A stretch of DNA of 64,000 nucleotides from Bartonella tamiae Th239 (GCF_000278275.1 NZ_JH725147.1:1433063-1497062), one strand, 5' to 3'. Shown: positions 1 through 10,198, counted from the stretch's first letter. Notes: generated from the sequence alone by a model not told the origin. Numbers and translations: made by a program.

Positions 1-849
1 ATGCAAATATGGCTTTGGTTGGCGTTTTTTGCTTCTTTTGCAGTTAAAATGCCAATGTGGCCCGTACATACTTGGTTGCCAGATGCGCACGTAGAGGCAC
101 CAACAGCTGGCTCTGTAATTTTGGCTGGGATTTTGCTTAAACTTGGTGGTTACGGATTTATTCGATTTTCATTACCAATGTTTCCATTGGCTTCTGCCGA
201 TTTGGCTCCATTTATATTTACTCTTTCTGTTATTGCTATCATATACACCTCGCTCGTGGCTCTTGTGCAAGAAGATATGAAAAAGCTTATTGCATATTCA
301 TCTGTAGCTCATATGGGTTATGTCACAATGGGTATTTTTTCTGCAAATGAACTTGGTCTTCAAGGTGCAATTTATCAAATGTTATCGCATGGTATCGTTT
401 CAGCAGCTTTATTTTTATGTGTTGGTGTCATTTACGATCGTCTCCATACTCGTGAAATTGCAGCTTTTGGTGGTCTTGCGCATAATATGCCGAAATACGC
501 AGTTGCCTTTTTAGTATTTACAATGGCTAATGTTGGTCTTCCTGGTACATCAGGATTTATTGGAGAGTTCTTAACACTTATTGGGGTTTTCCAAGTTAAT
601 ACATGGGTTGCTGTTTTTGCCACAACAGGTGTTATTCTATCTGCAGCATATGCTCTTTATCTTTATAGACGCGTTGTTTTCGGTCCACTTGATAAAGAAA
701 GCCTAAAAACCTTGCTTGATCTATCACCGCGTGAGAAATTCATTCTTTATCCTATGATTATTCTTACTATTTTCTTTGGTATCTATCCAACGCCTATTTT
801 GACTACTACGGCGTCAGCGGTAGAAGCCCTTGTCAACCAGTTGCACTAA
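1..849 (+). CDS. nuoM: NADH-quinone oxidoreductase subunit M, 3' part (5' end outside the window)
   Basis: NuoM is one of the antiporter-like, proton-pumping membrane subunits of respiratory complex I. The visible 282 residues hold the family core: a [11 protein letters not shown] segment near residue 25, then [15 protein letters not shown], then the conserved lysine helix [15 protein letters not shown] near residues 93-107. Several hydrophobic helices follow. Full-length NuoM is about 500 residues, so roughly 200 N-terminal residues lie upstream of base 1, and the methionine at base 1 is not the real start. nuoN follows after 15 bases in the same direction, the usual end of the nuo operon. 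Confidence 0.96.
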   Translation: MQIWLWLAFFASFAVKMPMWPVHTWLPDAHVEAPTAGSVILAGILLKLGGYGFIRFSLPMFPLASADLAPFIFTLSVIAIIYTSLVALVQEDMKKLIAYSSVAHMGYVTMGIFSANELGLQGAIYQMLSHGIVSAALFLCVGVIYDRLHTREIAAFGGLAHNMPKYAVAFLVFTMANVGLPGTSGFIGEFLTLIGVFQVNTWVAVFATTGVILSAAYALYLYRRVVFGPLDKESLKTLLDLSPREKFILYPMIILTIFFGIYPTPILTTTASAVEALVNQLH

Positions 850-864
850 AAGAGGCAAACGACC

Positions 865-2319
865 ATGCATACTGAATTAATGGCTCAACTGTCTTTGATT
901 TATCCAGAGCTTATGATCGCACTTGGAGCATTGGCTCTTTTAATGATGGGTGTTTTTATCGGTGCGCGATCTTACGCATTGATTAGCGTTTTGTCGATTG
1001 TTTTGCTGTGTGCGACAATAATTGTGACGCTTGTTTTTGCTCGAGATGGGATTTTTATCCGTGATACATTAATCATGGATTCATTTGGACGATATATGAA
1101 AGTCTTGACATTGATTGGAGCTATTTTTGCTTTAATTATGTCAATAGGATTTGCAAAAACTGAAAAATTTGACAAGTTTGAATTTCCAATTTTGACCCTT
1201 TTGGCAACATTGGGTATGATGTTTATGATATCTGCTGGCAATATGCTTTCGCTTTATATGGGTTTAGAATTACAATCTCTTGCTTTATATGTTTTAGCTG
1301 CCATAAATCGTGATAATGTGCGCTCTTCTGAAGCCGGTCTTAAATATTTTGTTCTTGGTGCTTTATCTTCAGGCATGCTTCTTTATGGTATTTCCCTTAT
1401 TTATGGCTTTACTGGACAGATTGGTTTTAGCAATATCGCAACAATGCTTGATGGACAGATTCCACAACTGGGTATTATCTTCGGAATGGTTTTTGTTTTG
1501 GCAGGAATTGCCTTCAAAATATCAGTTGTGCCTTTTCATATGTGGACTCCTGATGTTTATGAAGGTGCGCCAACACCCATTACAGCTTTTTTTGCCGTTG
1601 CACCAAAAATTGCAGCTATGGCGCTTTTAATTCGAGTTATCGTTGATGCTTTCTTGCCATTAAATGGCGTTGAAGGTGTTATGCCTGCTTGGCAACAAAT
1701 TCTTGTATTTATGGCTATCGCTTCAATGATTTTGGGGGCATTTGCTGGGATAGGCCAGCATAATATTAAGCGACTGATGGCCTATTCATCTATAACTCAT
1801 ATGGGCTATGCTTTAGTTGGACTTGCGGCAGGAAGCATGATTGGCGTGCAAAGTGTCATCATATATATGACAATTTATGTTGCGATGACATTAGGATGTT
1901 TTGCATTTATTTTAGGTATGAGAACCCAAGAAGGAACTGTTGAAAATATCTATGATTTAGGAGGATTGGCAAAGACCAATCCATTTATGGCTGTCATTAT
2001 GACAATTCAGCTTTTTTCATTATCAAGTATACCACCAATGGCTGGTTTTTTCGGTAAATGGTATACTTTTTCTGCTGCTGTTCATGCAGGATTGGTGCCC
2101 TTAACGGTTATTGGTATGATTGCCTCTGTTGTAGGCGCTTATTACTATTTGCGGATGATTAAAATTATGTGGTTTGATGAAGTGAAAGTAAATTTTAAAG
2201 CGCTTTCTTTTGAAATCAAATTCATACTAGCTTTATCAGGTGTATTTGTTCTGTTCTATGTTTTGTTTGGATCTTATATTTTTAACTTAGCTGAGAGCGC
2301 TGCCGCTTCTTTGTTTTAA
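865..2319 (+). CDS. nuoN: NADH-quinone oxidoreductase subunit N
   Basis: This is the last membrane subunit of complex I, an antiporter-like proton channel in the inner membrane. At 484 residues it has normal length, with about 14 hydrophobic segments. Family marks include the YMGLELQSLALYVLAA helix near residue 135, PFHMWTPDVYEGAPTP near 225, and the lysine helix NIKRLMAYSSITHMG near 305. It starts 15 bases after nuoM, and birA follows within 5 bases, so the three are probably co-transcribed. A second ATG five codons in (880) is a possible alternative start. Confidence 0.97.
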   Translation: MHTELMAQLSLIYPELMIALGALALLMMGVFIGARSYALISVLSIVLLCATIIVTLVFARDGIFIRDTLIMDSFGRYMKVLTLIGAIFALIMSIGFAKTEKFDKFEFPILTLLATLGMMFMISAGNMLSLYMGLELQSLALYVLAAINRDNVRSSEAGLKYFVLGALSSGMLLYGISLIYGFTGQIGFSNIATMLDGQIPQLGIIFGMVFVLAGIAFKISVVPFHMWTPDVYEGAPTPITAFFAVAPKIAAMALLIRVIVDAFLPLNGVEGVMPAWQQILVFMAIASMILGAFAGIGQHNIKRLMAYSSITHMGYALVGLAAGSMIGVQSVIIYMTIYVAMTLGCFAFILGMRTQEGTVENIYDLGGLAKTNPFMAVIMTIQLFSLSSIPPMAGFFGKWYTFSAAVHAGLVPLTVIGMIASVVGAYYYLRMIKIMWFDEVKVNFKALSFEIKFILALSGVFVLFYVLFGSYIFNLAESAAASLF

Positions 2320-2324
2320 CGTTG

Positions 2325-3119
2325 ATGAATTTTATTTTATCGCCTATTGCTATTGAAAACGGTTATCAAGTTAAATGGTTTGAGTGTCTTGAATCGACAA
2401 ATCATTTAGCCATTGATTTGGCAAAAACGTATAAGTGTGATCGTCATTGGATTGTTGCTGATGAACAAACTTCAGGCCGTGCAAGACGTGGCCGTGATTG
2501 GAGTAGTCCTAAAGGCAATCTCTATGCAAGTCTTTTGTTAATTAAAGATATTCATCCTAATACTGCTGCACAGCTTGGTTTTGTTGCAGGTGTGAGCCTT
2601 GCCGATGCTATCACAAAATGTTTGTACGAACATAATTTAGATACAAATATTGTACGGTTAAAATGGCCTAATGACGTTCTTCTATGTGATGATAAAAGTG
2701 CAGGTATATTGTTGGAATTGGTACAATTATCGCAATATGAATATGCACTTATCATAGGTATTGGATTAAATGTTGCGTTTAATTATAAATTGGCGCCATA
2801 TCCTACGCAATCTTTAAAGTCGATTGGCGTGACCACGACATGTCAGACTATTTTTAGTTATTTATCAGAATTTTGGGTTCAAAATTATTATCTTTTTCTT
2901 CAACCTGATGGCGCAGTTGCCATTCGCAATAAATGGCTTTCTTATGCCGCGCGTCTTGGAAAAAGAATAAAAATTTTAAATGGGAATGAAATTATTGAAG
3001 GTGATTTTGAAGGATTAGATCACGATTTCAATTGTTTAGTGAATATTGGAGAACCACAGTCCAAAAAAATAACTGCTGGTGATGTGTTTTTTGGTGGAGC
3101 AGCATCGTTGAAACGTTAA
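2325..3119 (+). CDS. birA: Biotin-[acetyl-CoA-carboxylase] ligase
   Basis: BirA makes biotinyl-AMP and transfers biotin to the lysine of AccB, which is encoded near 20.4 kb in this window. Seen: the biotin/ATP-binding loop GRARRGRDW near residues 51-59 (the family usually has GRGRRG), NLYAS at about 65-69 and KWPND at about 113-117. There is no N-terminal DNA-binding domain, so this is a ligase only, not a bio repressor. A TTG at 2322 precedes the ATG at 2325. The ATG is preferred. The gene is tightly coupled to nuoN (5 bases), a common arrangement in Rhizobiales that has no functional link to complex I. Confidence 0.93.
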   Translation: MNFILSPIAIENGYQVKWFECLESTNHLAIDLAKTYKCDRHWIVADEQTSGRARRGRDWSSPKGNLYASLLLIKDIHPNTAAQLGFVAGVSLADAITKCLYEHNLDTNIVRLKWPNDVLLCDDKSAGILLELVQLSQYEYALIIGIGLNVAFNYKLAPYPTQSLKSIGVTTTCQTIFSYLSEFWVQNYYLFLQPDGAVAIRNKWLSYAARLGKRIKILNGNEIIEGDFEGLDHDFNCLVNIGEPQSKKITAGDVFFGGAASLKR

Positions 3120-3175
3120 ATATTGTAATATGTTGATTGTTAAACGCAATCTAAAATAAGTATCGAGGTGAAAAA

Positions 3176-4852
3176 ATGGCGTTTGCCGAAAATAATGAAT
3201 TTGTCTTCCTTCCACTTGGTGGGGTTGGGGAGATTGGAATGAATCTTGGCTTATATGGTTATGGTCCAGAAAATGATAGACAATGGCTTATGGTTGATTT
3301 GGGTGTAAGTTTTGCAGGTCCTGAACTTCCTGGCGCGGATCTTATACTTCCTGATATTCGGTTTCTTGAAAATGAAAGAAATAATATTAAAGGTTTGATT
3401 ATTACACATGCTCATGAAGATCATTACGGTGCTGTTTTAGATTTATGGCCGCAATTAAAAATACCCGTTTATTGTACACCTTTTACGGAAGGATTATTGG
3501 AGAGTAAGCGTGAATTTCATTCACACCTACATGAAATTCCTTTTCATATTTTTAAAGCAGGTGATCATTTTCAAATTGGTCCATTTGAGATTGAAGCTAT
3601 AGCGGTTAGTCATTCTATACCTGAACCCGTTTCTTTAGCGATTAACACTCCACTTGGGATAGTGATACATACAGGAGATTGGAAAATTGACCCAGAGCCT
3701 TCTCTTGGTGCTGTTACTGATGAAAAACGTTTTCGTCAATTGGGAGAAGAGGGGGTGCTCGCGCTCGTTTGTGATTCAACAAATGCGCTTCGTGAAGGCG
3801 TCTCACCTTCAGAGGTGGAAGTCGGCAAAAGTTTGTCAGATATAATTGCTAATGCAAAAGGACGCGTGGCGATTACAACATTTTCTTCAAATGTTGGACG
3901 TATTCGTTCTATTGCGTTGGCTGCAAAAAAAAATGAACGCAAAGTAATGTTGGTTGGACGATCAATGAAACGTTGCGTTTCTGTCGCGGATGATCTTGGA
4001 TATCTTGAAGGGCTTGATCCATTTATAAGTGAAGAAGAGTATGATCAAGTACCGCGTGATAAGTTAGTTATTATTCTGACGGGTAGCCAAGGTGAGCAAA
4101 GAGCAGCTTTAGCCAAACTTTCACGCGATGAAATGCGCAATCTTGCATTGGTACCGGGAGATACAGTTATTTATTCTTCACGTGCAATACCTGGGAATGA
4201 AAAAAACATTTTAGATATGCAGAATAGATTGATTGATCGTGGTATTAAAATTATCACAGATCAAAATGGTTTGGTCCATGTTTCTGGTCATCCTCGTAGA
4301 AATGAACTTTTGCGCATGTATGATTGGGTGAAACCAAAAATTTTAGTTCCAGTTCATGGTGAAGCAGCTCATTTGGCAGCGCATACAGCTCTTGGTCGTC
4401 AAAGTGGGATAAAAACTGTGGCTGAAATTCGAAATGGTGATATGCTAAAACTCGCCCCACATAATGTAGAAATAATTGATGAAGTTCCAGTAGGGCGAGT
4501 ATACAAGGATGGCAAATTAATAGGCGATGAAGATGCACTTGGCATCAGTGAAAGACGCAAACTAAGTTATGTTGGTATCGTAACCGTTTCTCTTTTTTTG
4601 AATAACAATAGTGATTTAGCTTATGAACCAGATCTTGTGTCATTTGGTCTGCCAGAAGTGGATGGGAATGGTGATCTGATTGAAGATAATCTTTTCGATG
4701 TGATAGAAAGCACTATCAGAAATATACCAAAAGAACGCCGTAAAAATGATAGTGTTGTTTGTGAAGCCGTCCGTCGTTCAATTCGTTCTGCCATGAATGA
4801 TATTTGGGGTAAAAAACCCATTTGTACAGTATTTTTGCACCGTTCTCAGTAA
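3176..4852 (+). CDS. rnj: Ribonuclease J
   Basis: RNase J is a metallo-beta-lactamase/beta-CASP nuclease with 5'-3' exonuclease and endonuclease activity in mRNA decay and rRNA maturation. At 558 residues it has typical length. The zinc motif HAHEDHYG lies near residues 78-85. A second histidine motif (SHSIPEP) and HTGDWKID follow at about 145-170, and the beta-CASP part carries VSGHPRRNEL and VPVHGEAAHL. An SD sequence, GAGGTG, sits about 6 bases before the ATG. It is separated from birA by 56 bases. A 546-base spacer follows. Confidence 0.95.
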   Translation: MAFAENNEFVFLPLGGVGEIGMNLGLYGYGPENDRQWLMVDLGVSFAGPELPGADLILPDIRFLENERNNIKGLIITHAHEDHYGAVLDLWPQLKIPVYCTPFTEGLLESKREFHSHLHEIPFHIFKAGDHFQIGPFEIEAIAVSHSIPEPVSLAINTPLGIVIHTGDWKIDPEPSLGAVTDEKRFRQLGEEGVLALVCDSTNALREGVSPSEVEVGKSLSDIIANAKGRVAITTFSSNVGRIRSIALAAKKNERKVMLVGRSMKRCVSVADDLGYLEGLDPFISEEEYDQVPRDKLVIILTGSQGEQRAALAKLSRDEMRNLALVPGDTVIYSSRAIPGNEKNILDMQNRLIDRGIKIITDQNGLVHVSGHPRRNELLRMYDWVKPKILVPVHGEAAHLAAHTALGRQSGIKTVAEIRNGDMLKLAPHNVEIIDEVPVGRVYKDGKLIGDEDALGISERRKLSYVGIVTVSLFLNNNSDLAYEPDLVSFGLPEVDGNGDLIEDNLFDVIESTIRNIPKERRKNDSVVCEAVRRSIRSAMNDIWGKKPICTVFLHRSQ

Positions 4853-4986
4853 ATGATGTATCAATTTTAAAAGTACAATAAAAATTGATATGGACACTAA
4901 AATTACATCAAAACATGTATGAAATAATTTATAAATATCGTTTAAATTTACAAATTTGACTAAGTGATAAAAAAAATTAATGACAC

Positions 4987-5015
4987 AAAAAAAGCAAGGC
5001 TAAGAGCCTTGCTTT
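4987..5015 (-). terminator. Rho-independent terminator, minus strand
   Basis: A perfect 10-bp stem (AAAGCAAGGC/GCCTTGCTTT) with a 5-base loop is followed, on the minus strand, by a run of seven T. No annotated minus-strand gene lies upstream of it apart from the candidate RNA unit at 5034-5129. It could also stop rnj readthrough on the plus strand, though the T-run there is short. Confidence 0.75.
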
Positions 5016-5129
5016 AATAAAAATACGCGTCGATTATTCCAATAACGGTAGCTGCAGATAACCGCGCTTTAATCGAATACCTCCCCAGTTTTCGCGTGTG
5101 AAATGGTTTAACCCATTTCTATTTATCAC
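4987..5129 (-). ncRNA. Candidate small RNA or leader unit with possible 31-codon ORF and terminator
   Basis: Read on the minus strand this spacer holds, in order: a 7-bp hairpin (GAAATGG/CCATTTC, 5100-5119), a 6-bp long-range pairing CGATTA/TAATCG (about 5033-5075) enclosing CGGT/ACCG, and an ideal terminator (5015-4987). A GTG-initiated frame (5129-5034, 31 codons) containing the residues RENWGGIRLKRG runs through the structured part, but I see no SD sequence before it. I do not recognise the RNA or the peptide. It could be a small regulatory RNA, a leader peptide whose target gene is gone, or chance. The terminator is the only secure part. Confidence 0.4.
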
Positions 5130-5311
5130 AGTAAGTTAGACGATCATAAAATATTTGTCATCAAAAAAATATATTACATAATTTTGCCATAAAGTGTTTT
5201 TGTGGTTTTCATAAAGATTGTTTATAAAGGCGATGAAAAACGCGCATGTTTATCTTCAATAATGTCAATCATAACATCTTAAAAATAAATGAGATTGTCT
5301 TGTATTCCTGT

Positions 5312-5339
5312 TTGCAAGGGTGTTTATTGCCTTTATGTT
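5312..5339 (+). promoter_or_regulatory. Possible sigma-70 promoter for proS
   Basis: TTGCAA (-35) and TATGTT (-10) are separated by 16 bases, about 60 bases before the proS start. It is a reasonable but not strong match in an AT-rich region. Confidence 0.3.
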
Positions 5340-5398
5340 GTTGCTCATTATAAAATACTTTCTTGATTCGAAGAACTCTTACAGGATTGAATTGATCA

Positions 5399-6727
5399 AT
5401 GCGTTTGTCACGTTATTTTTTGCCTATTTTAAAGGAAAATCCTAAGGAAGCAGAAATTGTTTCCCATCGACTTATGTTGCGTTCTGGAATGATACGTCAA
5501 CAAGCTGCGGGTATATACTCATGGTTGCCTTTGGGAAAAAGAGTTCTTGATAAGGTTTGTAATATTATTCGAGAAGAACAAAACCGTTCTGGCGCTCTAG
5601 AAATTTGGATGCCAACTGTGCAACCTGCCGATCTATGGAGAGAAAGTGGGCGTTATGATGCTTACGGCCTTGAAATGTTGCGCATTAAAGATCGTCAAGA
5701 GCGGGAACTTTTATATGGTCCAACAAATGAAGAAATGATAACCGATATCTTTCGTTCTCATATACGTTCTTATAAAGATCTTCCTCTTAATCTTTATCAT
5801 ATTCAATGGAAGTTTCGTGATGAAATTCGCCCACGTTTTGGTGTCATGCGCTCACGGGAATTTTTAATGAAAGATGCATATTCTTTTGATCTCAATTACG
5901 AGAGTGCTAAGTCTGCTTATAATCGCATGTTTGTTGCTTATCTACGGACATTTGCGCGTGTCGGTCTTACAGCTATTCCCATGCGTGCTGATACAGGACC
6001 CATTGGTGGTGAATTGAGCCATGAATTTATTATTCTTGCTGACACGGGTGAAAGTGCAGTCTTTTGTGATCGTAAATTCTTGATGATGACACCTCCTTCT
6101 AAAACAATTGATTTTAATGATAGTCAAGCATTGGCTGATATCGTTGAGCAATGGACAAAACCTTATGCAGCGACGGAAGAAATGCACAGTGAAAATGAGT
6201 GGCAAAAAGTTAAACAGTCAGACCAAATCTCAGCACGTGGGATTGAAGTGGGTCATATTTTTCATTTTGGAACAAAATATTCAGAGCCAATGGGTGCACG
6301 TGTTATGGGAGAAGATGGTAAAGAACATCTTGTTTATATGGGGTCATATGGTATTGGACCTTCCAGATTGGTTGCTGCGGCGATTGAAGCTTCACACGAT
6401 GAAAATGGTATTATTTGGCCTAAAGCAATAGCACCATTTGATTTTGGCATTATTAATATGAAACCTAGTGATGATAAATGTGATGCATTAAGTGAAGAAC
6501 TGTATCAAAAATTATCACAGGCAGGTTTTGATCCTTTATTAGATGACACTAAAGAAAGAGCTGGTTCTAAATTTGCAACAATGGATCTCATTGGTTTGCC
6601 TATACAAATTATCGTTGGACCTAAAAGTGCTGCACAAAATGAAGTTGAAATTAAAGATCGTCAAACAGGTGAAAAAGAGGTTTTATCAATACAGGCAGCA
6701 TTGCATCGTTTAACAGGAGCTTCATAG
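5399..6727 (+). CDS. proS: Prolyl-tRNA synthetase, short (type 2) form
   Basis: This class II synthetase charges tRNA-Pro. At 442 residues it is the compact alphaproteobacterial form. The E. coli enzyme is about 570 residues because it carries an inserted editing domain between motifs 2 and 3, which is absent here. Visible: an N-terminal [20 protein letters not shown] segment near residues 26-46, motif 2 ([19 protein letters not shown]) near 137-155, motif 3 [13 protein letters not shown] near 318-330, and a C-terminal anticodon-binding domain. The gene overlaps the lolC start by one base (TAGTG), so translation is probably coupled. Confidence 0.96.
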   Translation: MRLSRYFLPILKENPKEAEIVSHRLMLRSGMIRQQAAGIYSWLPLGKRVLDKVCNIIREEQNRSGALEIWMPTVQPADLWRESGRYDAYGLEMLRIKDRQERELLYGPTNEEMITDIFRSHIRSYKDLPLNLYHIQWKFRDEIRPRFGVMRSREFLMKDAYSFDLNYESAKSAYNRMFVAYLRTFARVGLTAIPMRADTGPIGGELSHEFIILADTGESAVFCDRKFLMMTPPSKTIDFNDSQALADIVEQWTKPYAATEEMHSENEWQKVKQSDQISARGIEVGHIFHFGTKYSEPMGARVMGEDGKEHLVYMGSYGIGPSRLVAAAIEASHDENGIIWPKAIAPFDFGIINMKPSDDKCDALSEELYQKLSQAGFDPLLDDTKERAGSKFATMDLIGLPIQIIVGPKSAAQNEVEIKDRQTGEKEVLSIQAALHRLTGAS

Positions 6728-8004
6728 TGAGCACACCCAAAAGGGAAAAAGGATTTGGGTTTTTATCCTATGAATGGATGATTGCATTTCGCTATATGTT
6801 ACCCAATAAAAAACAAATATTTACCTCAATTATTTCCATTATATCTTTAATTGGAATTATGTTGGGTGTCTTTGCTTTAATTGTGGTTATGGCTGTCATG
6901 AATGGATTTCGTACAGAATTGCTTGATCGCATTTTGGGAGTGAATGGACATTTAATTGTTCAAGGTATTGATAGTGATTTTTCTGACTATAACAAGGTTA
7001 TTCCTCGTGTGGAAGGCGTTGATGGTGTTAAATATGCCTTGCCTGTTGTTGAGGGGCAAGCTTTGGCACAAGGTGAGATTAGTGGTGGCACAGGTGCATT
7101 GGTTCGCGGTATGCGCGAGGAAGATTTGCATAAATTAACGACTGTGACGGATAATATCCAATTTGGAACCTTAGAAAACTTTGATAATCAAGAAGGCGTT
7201 GCTATTGGGAGTGGGATGGCTGAGAAATTAGGCTTGTCAGTAGGAAGTGATATCCGTATTATTACGCCTGATGGTGATGTTACTCCCTTTGGTGTTAATC
7301 CTCGAGTTAAAGCTTATCGTGTAGCTGCGATTTTTTCTATTGGCATGTCAGAATATGATTCAATTTTTATTTTTATGCCTTTGAAAGAAGCACAAGCCTT
7401 TTTTAATCTTGGCAATCAAGTTCAATCGCTTGAAATATTTTTAAATAACCCAGATGATGTTGATCAAATAAAACCAGAAATTGAAAACGCTGTCGGTAGA
7501 CAAGTTTATACTGTCGATTGGCGTACACGCAATCAGGCTTTTTTTTCAGCTTTGCAAGTTGAACGCAATGTCATGTTTTTTATTTTATCTTTGATTGTTC
7601 TTGTTGCGGCTCTGAATATAATTTCAGGACTTATTATGCTTGTAAAAGATAAAGGACATGATATTGCAATTTTGCGTACTATGGGTGCAACACAAAGTGC
7701 TATTATGCGCATATTTATTGCAACGGGTATGGTCATTGGACTTGTTGGCACGACACTTGGTTTGGTATTAGGTATTGTGACTTGTGCAAATATTGATCGT
7801 ATTCAGCGTTTTATTTCTTGGTTGTTTAATGTTGATGTGTTTAATCCGCAGCTTTATTTTTTAACACAATTACCTGCACGCTTGGAGTGGGGACAAAGTT
7901 TCATGGTTGTGTTTATGGCACTTTTTTTATCATTTTTGGCCACTATTATCCCAGCATGGCGTGCTGCAAAACTCGATCCAGTTCAAGCACTAAGGTATGA
8001 ATGA
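6727..8004 (+). CDS. lolC: Lipoprotein-releasing ABC transporter permease (LolC/LolE family)
   Basis: This is the membrane subunit of the Lol complex, which extracts lipoproteins from the inner membrane for LolA. The 425 residues have the family layout: one N-terminal membrane helix (about 30-55) beginning with the [18 protein letters not shown] region, a large periplasmic domain, and three C-terminal FtsX-type helices ending in a [17 protein letters not shown] tail. Alphaproteobacteria usually have a single LolC/E-type permease, consistent with one gene here. The GTG start overlaps the proS stop by a base, and lolD overlaps the 3' end by 4 bases. Confidence 0.93.
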   Translation: MSTPKREKGFGFLSYEWMIAFRYMLPNKKQIFTSIISIISLIGIMLGVFALIVVMAVMNGFRTELLDRILGVNGHLIVQGIDSDFSDYNKVIPRVEGVDGVKYALPVVEGQALAQGEISGGTGALVRGMREEDLHKLTTVTDNIQFGTLENFDNQEGVAIGSGMAEKLGLSVGSDIRIITPDGDVTPFGVNPRVKAYRVAAIFSIGMSEYDSIFIFMPLKEAQAFFNLGNQVQSLEIFLNNPDDVDQIKPEIENAVGRQVYTVDWRTRNQAFFSALQVERNVMFFILSLIVLVAALNIISGLIMLVKDKGHDIAILRTMGATQSAIMRIFIATGMVIGLVGTTLGLVLGIVTCANIDRIQRFISWLFNVDVFNPQLYFLTQLPARLEWGQSFMVVFMALFLSFLATIIPAWRAAKLDPVQALRYE

Positions 8005-8684
8005 TGTCCAACGTTTTGCAACTTATTGATATTGATAGAAGCTATCATGATAGTGACAAAGAGCTTGTCATTTTAGATAAAGCAAATTTTTCTCTTAATC
8101 GTGGTCAAACAGTTGCACTTGTTGCACCTTCTGGCGCAGGAAAATCGACATTGCTTCATATCGCTGGTTTGTTAGAGCGACCAAATGGTGGAGAAGTTCG
8201 TCTTAACGAAAAAATATGCTCCAGTCTTTCAGACAATGAAAGAACAGCAATAAGACGTCATGATATTGGATTTGTTTATCAATTTCATCATTTGCTTCCA
8301 GAATTTTCAGCATTAGAGAACGTTATGATGCCGCAAATGATCGCGGGATTAAAAAAATCCGTTGCCTCTGATCGGTCACAAAAACTTTTAACTTATTTGC
8401 GTGTTGGACATCGTGCAAAACATCGCCCATCTGAATTGTCTGGTGGGGAGCAACAACGTGTCGCTATTGCGCGCGCAGTTGCGAATGCACCGTCAGTTTT
8501 ATTGGCAGATGAACCAACGGGTAATCTCGATCCTGTCACTTCATCCTATGTTTTTCAAGCATTATCGGCATTGGTACGTCAATCAGGTTTAGCCGCTTTA
8601 ATTGCTACACATAACCATGCACTTGCTAAAAAAATGGATAGACGAATTACTCTTAAAGGTGGCAAGATTATTGAACTTCCATAA
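8001..8684 (+). CDS. lolD: Lipoprotein-releasing ABC transporter ATP-binding protein
   Basis: This is the ATPase subunit of the Lol complex. At 227 residues it has the standard size. Walker [10 protein letters not shown] is at 42-50, the Q-loop [11 protein letters not shown] lies at about 92-102, the signature LSGGEQQ at 146-152 and Walker B VLLADE at 166-171, followed by the switch histidine in ATHNH. The ATG overlaps the lolC stop (ATGA), typical of translational coupling. A second ATG follows immediately (8004), so the exact start is uncertain by one codon. Confidence 0.95.
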   Translation: MMSNVLQLIDIDRSYHDSDKELVILDKANFSLNRGQTVALVAPSGAGKSTLLHIAGLLERPNGGEVRLNEKICSSLSDNERTAIRRHDIGFVYQFHHLLPEFSALENVMMPQMIAGLKKSVASDRSQKLLTYLRVGHRAKHRPSELSGGEQQRVAIARAVANAPSVLLADEPTGNLDPVTSSYVFQALSALVRQSGLAALIATHNHALAKKMDRRITLKGGKIIELP

Positions 8685-8726
8685 TTGTTTTCATCAATAA
8701 AAAAATAAGAATTGTATATTTAAAAT

Positions 8727-9041
8727 TTAAATATTTTGAAAAAAAAGATAAGCTAAAATACTGACGATTACCATAACAAAAAGGCTTCGAGTTAAAAAAC
8801 CTACGAAAATCGTTGTTAATGCAGCTAGTAAGCCGATAGAAATTCCATAACTATTCACATGATTGTTTTGAATAATTTCAGTAGCGATAATTGCTGAAAG
8901 CACTGCTGATGGTATGAAATGCAGCCAATAACGAATAAGACGTGGCAAAGTATGACGACTTAAAAACAATATAGGCACAATTCGGATAAGCGCTGTGATG
9001 ATACTGGCGACGATGATACCAAAAATAATTTTATCATTCAC
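8727..9041 (-). CDS. azlD: AzlD-family branched-chain amino acid export subunit
   Basis: This small membrane protein (104 residues, four hydrophobic segments) pairs with AzlC to form a branched-chain amino acid exporter. The family feature is the N-terminal IRIVPILFLSRHTLPRLIRYW stretch, read here near residues 20-40. It overlaps azlC by 4 bases on the minus strand. It converges with lolD across a 42-base AT-rich spacer with no clear hairpin. The substrate is inferred from family only. Confidence 0.85.
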   Translation of the reverse strand: MNDKIIFGIIVASIITALIRIVPILFLSRHTLPRLIRYWLHFIPSAVLSAIIATEIIQNNHVNSYGISIGLLAALTTIFVGFLTRSLFVMVIVSILAYLFFQNI

Positions 9042-9772
9042 AGTTTTGCGCCTTTAGTTTTCCATAAAAAAATCATACCAATTGTTGCTGAAAAAATGGT
9101 TGCACATATCATTGCTATATTTGAGTTAAAAAGATTATTGGAAAAAATAATAAATGCCACTGATGATATCATAACGATACTATCAAAAATTTTTGTTTGG
9201 CTGGCATACCAACCAAGCATAATGAGACCTATAAACATACCAACAAGACTGAAATTTAAAGCTTCACGTAACCAATCGGGTAGGGATGAGGCAAAAAGAC
9301 TTCCGATTAAGGTTGCAATAATCCAATTAAACCAAGCTGTTAGATTTAATCCTAATAACCACGAGAACGGTAAAAAATTATTATTTTTACGAGCATATTG
9401 TGTAGCAACACCGAACGTTTCATCTGTCATTAAAAGTCCACCAACTGTTTTTTCAAACATCGTGGAACGTGAGAAATACTGCGCCATATATGCATTAATA
9501 AGAAGATAACGCAAATTGATAAATCCAACCGCTAATGCAATTTGTAAAAGAGATGCATTCGATCCAATAAGAGCATAAAATAAAAATTGTGCGGAACCAG
9601 CATAAACAAAAATACTTAATGAAAGAATATGGTAAATGCTTAAACCAGAAACAGAACCAATAGCTCCGCATGCAAATCCTACAGCCCAATATCCTAATAA
9701 TGTTGGGATACAGGCAAAAATTCCTTTTTTAAATAATGTAAAATGATTTGACGAAAAAGGGTAATAGGGCAT
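9038..9772 (-). CDS. azlC: AzlC-family branched-chain amino acid transporter subunit
   Basis: This 244-residue inner-membrane protein has six or more hydrophobic segments and the AzlC-type core YAGSAQFLFYALIGSNAS near residues 57-74, followed by NLRYLLINAYMAQYF near 86-100 and MTDETFGVATQ near 114-124. It works with AzlD, encoded just downstream with a 4-base overlap. No convincing SD precedes the ATG, so the start could lie a few codons further in. It is divergent from sdhE across about 130 bases. Confidence 0.88.
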   Translation of the reverse strand: MPYYPFSSNHFTLFKKGIFACIPTLLGYWAVGFACGAIGSVSGLSIYHILSLSIFVYAGSAQFLFYALIGSNASLLQIALAVGFINLRYLLINAYMAQYFSRSTMFEKTVGGLLMTDETFGVATQYARKNNNFLPFSWLLGLNLTAWFNWIIATLIGSLFASSLPDWLREALNFSLVGMFIGLIMLGWYASQTKIFDSIVMISSVAFIIFSNNLFNSNIAMICATIFSATIGMIFLWKTKGAKL

Positions 9773-9847
9773 AAGAATTCGAAATCGATAAGGAATAGAC
9801 TAAATGCTTCTAAAGGAAATAGTTATTGAATGTCAATCTAGCAGATA

Positions 9848-9876
9848 TTGAAAAGGCTTAATTTGATCGCTATATG
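9848..9876 (+). promoter_or_regulatory. Likely sigma-70 promoter for sdhE-mfd
   Basis: TTGAAA, a 17-base spacer, then TATATG. This is a good match in the azlC/sdhE divergent spacer and predicts transcription from about 9883, 20 bases before the preferred sdhE ATG. Confidence 0.55.
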
Positions 9877-9902
9877 CCTGACCCAGCATAGTGAGGAATA
9901 AA

Positions 9903-10196
9903 ATGACTGATTTTATCTCTGAAAATGATCCGTTAGATAAACAACGTCGTCGATTGGTTTTTCGTGCTTGGCACAGAGGTATAAAAGAAATGGATCTAAT
10001 ATTAGGTCAGTATGTTGATAAATATGTTCATCAAATGAATGAAGAAACTATAAAAGAGATGGAATTTATTATGTCATTTGAAGATCGTGACTTATTAACA
10101 TGGGTAACAGGTGAGGTCGCTAGCCCAGAGACTATAAACACTCCCTTATTTCAAGATATAATAGATTATCGCTTTCGTATGGATTTTACAAATTAG
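9903..10196 (+). CDS. sdhE: FAD assembly factor SdhE (succinate dehydrogenase flavinylation)
   Basis: SdhE promotes covalent attachment of FAD to the flavoprotein subunit of succinate dehydrogenase. The family marks RRRLVFRAWHRGIKEMDLILG and the downstream WVTGE are present. I chose the ATG at 9903 because GAGG (9893-9896) sits 6 bases before it. A GTG four codons upstream (9891) contains that SD and is less likely. The protein is then 97 residues. mfd begins 2 bases after the stop, a pairing common in Rhizobiales. Confidence 0.92.
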   Translation: MTDFISENDPLDKQRRRLVFRAWHRGIKEMDLILGQYVDKYVHQMNEETIKEMEFIMSFEDRDLLTWVTGEVASPETINTPLFQDIIDYRFRMDFTN

Positions 10197-10198
10197 CA

